Assembly (NCBI GenBank): GCA_964425415.1
Contig: CAYRMJ010000069.1
Span: forward strand, 1 to 7,095
Length of the DNA: 7,095 nt
From: JAADDK01 sp964425415
GTDB taxonomy: Archaea; Thermoplasmatota; Thermoplasmata; Thermoplasmatales; Aciduliprofundaceae
Direction of reading: 5' to 3'
Position 1 is the stretch's first letter. Every line of letters begins with the position of its first letter. The notes below the pieces were generated by a model, which saw only the letters and a list, made by a program, of their open reading frames with translations, was not told the DNA's origin and ran no database searches. Positions 5,927 through 7,095 of this stretch are shown one piece after another. The position numbers were made by a program, and so were the translations under genes.

Positions 5927-6312
5927 ACACTCCTAATTTCTTTTATGTACATCAGTGGATAGTCCAGCTCCTCAATATACTCCAGTTTGCATACTGCCAC
6001 TTTGTTTTCATACTGCACTTCCAGTTCAATGTCAAGCATATCTCCGTGAAGGGTTATGTACTTGTAAAAACCCTGCTTTTTGTTTATTCTGCTTCTGTCT
6101 ATTTTAACACTCACGCTCTTCACAAAGGGCTGAACCTTCATGCTCTCTTCTATAGCCCTCTCAAGATACTCCACATTCTCAAGACTCAACGGTGTTCCAA
6201 CGAATTGGTGGTAAACAGAACCAAGTTTTATACCAGCCTCAAAAGCTGCACGCTCAGAAGCTGTGCATCCGAAGTAGTTCTTGGCTCTGTCTCTGCTCTG
6301 AGTGAAAGTCAT
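5923..6312 (-). CDS. mptD: Archaeal dihydroneopterin aldolase (MptD family)
   Basis: MptD cleaves 7,8-dihydroneopterin to 6-hydroxymethyl-7,8-dihydropterin and glycolaldehyde, a step towards methanopterin- or folate-type cofactors. I recognise the family from CTASERAAFEAGIKLG (16-31), YHQFVGTPLSLENV (34-47) and MKVQPFVKSVSVKID (58-72). Counting from the ATG at 6312, E25, H35 and Q61 fall where I recall the active-site residues of the Methanocaldococcus enzyme, with Y112 next to the expected tyrosine. This favours ATG 6312 (129 residues) over an in-frame TTG at 6330 that would add six residues. No Shine-Dalgarno precedes it; AT-rich boxes 26-34 nt upstream suggest a leaderless or near-leaderless mRNA. 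It is the first gene of the minus-strand cluster and overlaps the NTPase gene by 4 nt (GTGA). The family call rests on remembered motifs. Confidence 0.85.
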   Translation of the reverse strand: MTFTQSRDRAKNYFGCTASERAAFEAGIKLGSVYHQFVGTPLSLENVEYLERAIEESMKVQPFVKSVSVKIDRSRINKKQGFYKYITLHGDMLDIELEVQYENKVAVCKLEYIEELDYPLMYIKEIRSV

Positions 6313-6336
6313 CTTCAAGGGACATGGCAAACAGAG

Positions 6337-6350
6337 ATATTAGTATTTTG
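6337..6350 (-). promoter_or_regulatory. Probable promoter of the mptD cluster
   Basis: On the minus strand CAAAATACTAATAT lies 26-34 nt upstream of the mptD ATG at 6312. A box centred near 6346 would start transcription near 6320, giving a leader of about 8 nt. A second AT-rich candidate, AATATAAAAATTTA (6396-6383), would give a leader near 50 nt. The choice is uncertain. Confidence 0.3.
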
Positions 6351-6381
6351 CAAAACTGTGAGTTTGATTATTTTCAGGCCC

Positions 6382-6410
6382 TAAATTTTTATATTCTTTT
6401 GGCATATATC
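6382..6410 (+). promoter_or_regulatory. Probable promoter of the beta-helix surface protein gene
   Basis: Two plus-strand TATA-like elements precede the ATG at 6433. TTTATATT (6388-6395) would give a leader of about 16 nt that contains the GGTGA ribosome binding site (6423-6427). CATATATC (6403-6410) would start transcription at the ATG itself. The presence of a Shine-Dalgarno favours the first. The 120-nt divergent region (6313-6432) holds no other recognisable feature. Confidence 0.35.
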
Positions 6411-6432
6411 CCCTTTATACGGGGTGACAAAA

Positions 6433-7095
6433 ATGGAAAAAGAAGTAGTAAAATGGTCTGCGATGCTCGTTGTGGCTCTTCTGGGCCTGAGCGTGCTTGG
6501 TGCGGTGGCATCGGCGATGCCCATGGAGAAGAAGGCGCAATACGGGCAGAAGGTTGTAATCGGAGGAAGAACTTACACAACGCATGCGCCGATAAGAATT
6601 AACGGTAATGGGGATTTCAATGCGGCACATGGAGTGATTTCAGGAAATGGCACTAAGGATGACCCATACATAATTGCTGGTTGGGACATTGATGCCAATG
6701 GTGCGGGAGATGCAATATACATTGGCAACACAACGGAGTACTTTGTGGTGAGAGATTGCCAACTGCACAACGCATCATATCAATCATTGCTTTATTACGA
6801 AGGAGATGGAATAATGCTTTACAATGTCACCAACGCCAAATTGGAAAACAACACCATCCACAACAATCGGTATTATGGCATCTACTTGGATTCATCCAGC
6901 GGCAACACGCTCGGAAACAACACAATCTACAACAATTCCGGGGCTGGCATTGACCTGTGTTGTTCCAGCAGCAACACGCTCGCAAACAACATAATATACA
7001 ACAATTCTTATGGGTATGGCATCTACCTAGGGGGCTCCAACAACACGCTCGCAAACAACATAATATACAACAATTCTTATGGGTATGGCATCTAC
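6433..7095 (+). CDS. Secreted right-handed parallel beta-helix (NosD/PbH1-like) surface protein, 3' end beyond the window
   Basis: The reading frame is open from ATG 6433 to the last base (221 codons, no stop), so the protein is truncated by the window. GGTGA at 6423-6427 lies five bases before the ATG. Residues 1-28 form a signal peptide (basic start, hydrophobic MLVVALLGLSVLGAV, cleavage probably after ASA). A conserved-looking lead domain follows: APIRINGNGDF (52-62), GTKDDPYIIAGWDI (73-86) and AGDAIYIGNTTEYFVV (91-106), a layout I associate with paralogous Thermoplasmata surface proteins. From about residue 126 come beta-helix rungs of the N-x-L-x-NN-(T/I)-I-x-NN type (NNTIHNN, NNTIYNNS, NNIIYNNS), 23-24 residues each. 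Rungs are rich in N-x-S/T sequons, so heavy N-glycosylation is possible. Function is unknown: adhesin, S-layer-associated protein or carbohydrate-active enzyme are all possible, and copper binding should not be assumed from the NosD similarity. Confidence 0.88.
   Translation, partial: MEKEVVKWSAMLVVALLGLSVLGAVASAMPMEKKAQYGQKVVIGGRTYTTHAPIRINGNGDFNAAHGVISGNGTKDDPYIIAGWDIDANGAGDAIYIGNTTEYFVVRDCQLHNASYQSLLYYEGDGIMLYNVTNAKLENNTIHNNRYYGIYLDSSSGNTLGNNTIYNNSGAGIDLCCSSSNTLANNIIYNNSYGYGIYLGGSNNTLANNIIYNNSYGYGIY
6904..7095 (+). repeat. 69-bp in-frame tandem repeats of the beta-helix gene
   Basis: Units begin AACACGCTC at 6904, 6973 and 7042, an exact 69-bp (23-codon) period. The third unit is cut by the window end. 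Its 54 visible bases (7042-7095) are identical to 6973-7026, whereas the 6904 unit is recognisably related but diverged. A more distant 24-codon rung starts at 6832. The array probably continues past the window. Confidence 0.9.

Noticed and set aside
6313..6330. TTG start extending mptD to 6330
   Set aside because: An ATG at 6312 is available, matches the expected family N-terminus by residue numbering, and the six extra residues (MPCPLK) have no supporting ribosome binding site.
5513..6384. Long plus-strand frames opposite the NTPase and mptD genes
   Set aside because: They are shadows of two motif-supported minus-strand genes with coupled starts; no plus-strand promoter or ribosome binding site is evident.
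6324..6602. Plus-strand 92-codon frame starting upstream of the beta-helix gene
   Set aside because: It is out of frame with the clear signal peptide and beta-helix coding region and covers the promoter and ribosome binding site.
6827..7054. Minus-strand 75-codon frame very rich in cysteine
   Set aside because: It is the reverse complement of asparagine- and alanine-rich beta-helix repeats (GCA/AAC read as TGC/GTT). It has no ribosome binding site and lies wholly inside the real plus-strand gene.
6832..7095. CRISPR-like array
   Set aside because: Repeats are directly adjacent, 69 bp, in frame within one coding region, and have no spacer structure.

Overview
The window looks archaeal and most like a Thermoplasmatota / DHVE2-type genome such as Aciduliprofundum. 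That assignment is inferred from gene content, not from a database match. The archaeal evidence is a two-repeat TATA-binding protein, a 5S rRNA gene standing apart from 16S and 23S, FEN-1 with a C-terminal PCNA-binding box, Trm1, an archaeal-type MptD, TATA-box promoters 26-27 nt upstream of expected transcript starts, and secreted proteins with long beta-rich ectodomains.

Layout, left to right. The plus strand opens with tbp (1-570), which ends inside a TATA box that sits at the right distance to start the adjacent 5S rRNA gene (591-714). Converging on these is a minus-strand gene for a large secreted GH5-like glycoside hydrolase (729-3282). As given, this gene is broken by one extra base in an 8-G tract (2957-2964). 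Repaired, it would encode an 850-residue modular protein: signal peptide, TIM barrel with a beta-sandwich domain inserted into it, four-tryptophan (NBR1-like) Ig domain, second beta-sandwich, and a PEF-type C-terminal anchor. Upstream of it on the same strand lies a compact housekeeping cluster, in transcription order mptD (dihydroneopterin aldolase), a THEP1-type NTPase, trm1 (tRNA G26 methyltransferase) and fen1 (flap endonuclease). The first three genes are joined by two GTGA stop/start overlaps, and fen1 follows after 35 nt with its own good Shine-Dalgarno.

A short divergent promoter region (6313-6432) separates mptD from a plus-strand gene for a secreted right-handed beta-helix surface protein. 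That gene starts at 6433 and runs off the window; it ends in 69-bp tandem repeats, the last two sharing 54 identical bases.

The conserved part combines transcription (TBP), ribosome assembly (5S), tRNA modification (Trm1), DNA replication and repair (FEN-1) and pterin synthesis (MptD). The two secreted proteins are the variable, cell-surface part. I see no new multi-gene system, no CRISPR array, no insertion sequence and no tRNA gene. The most notable observations are the G-tract frameshift in the hydrolase, its nested domain architecture, the apparent loss of zinc ligands in Trm1, and the overlap of the tbp stop codon with the 5S promoter.
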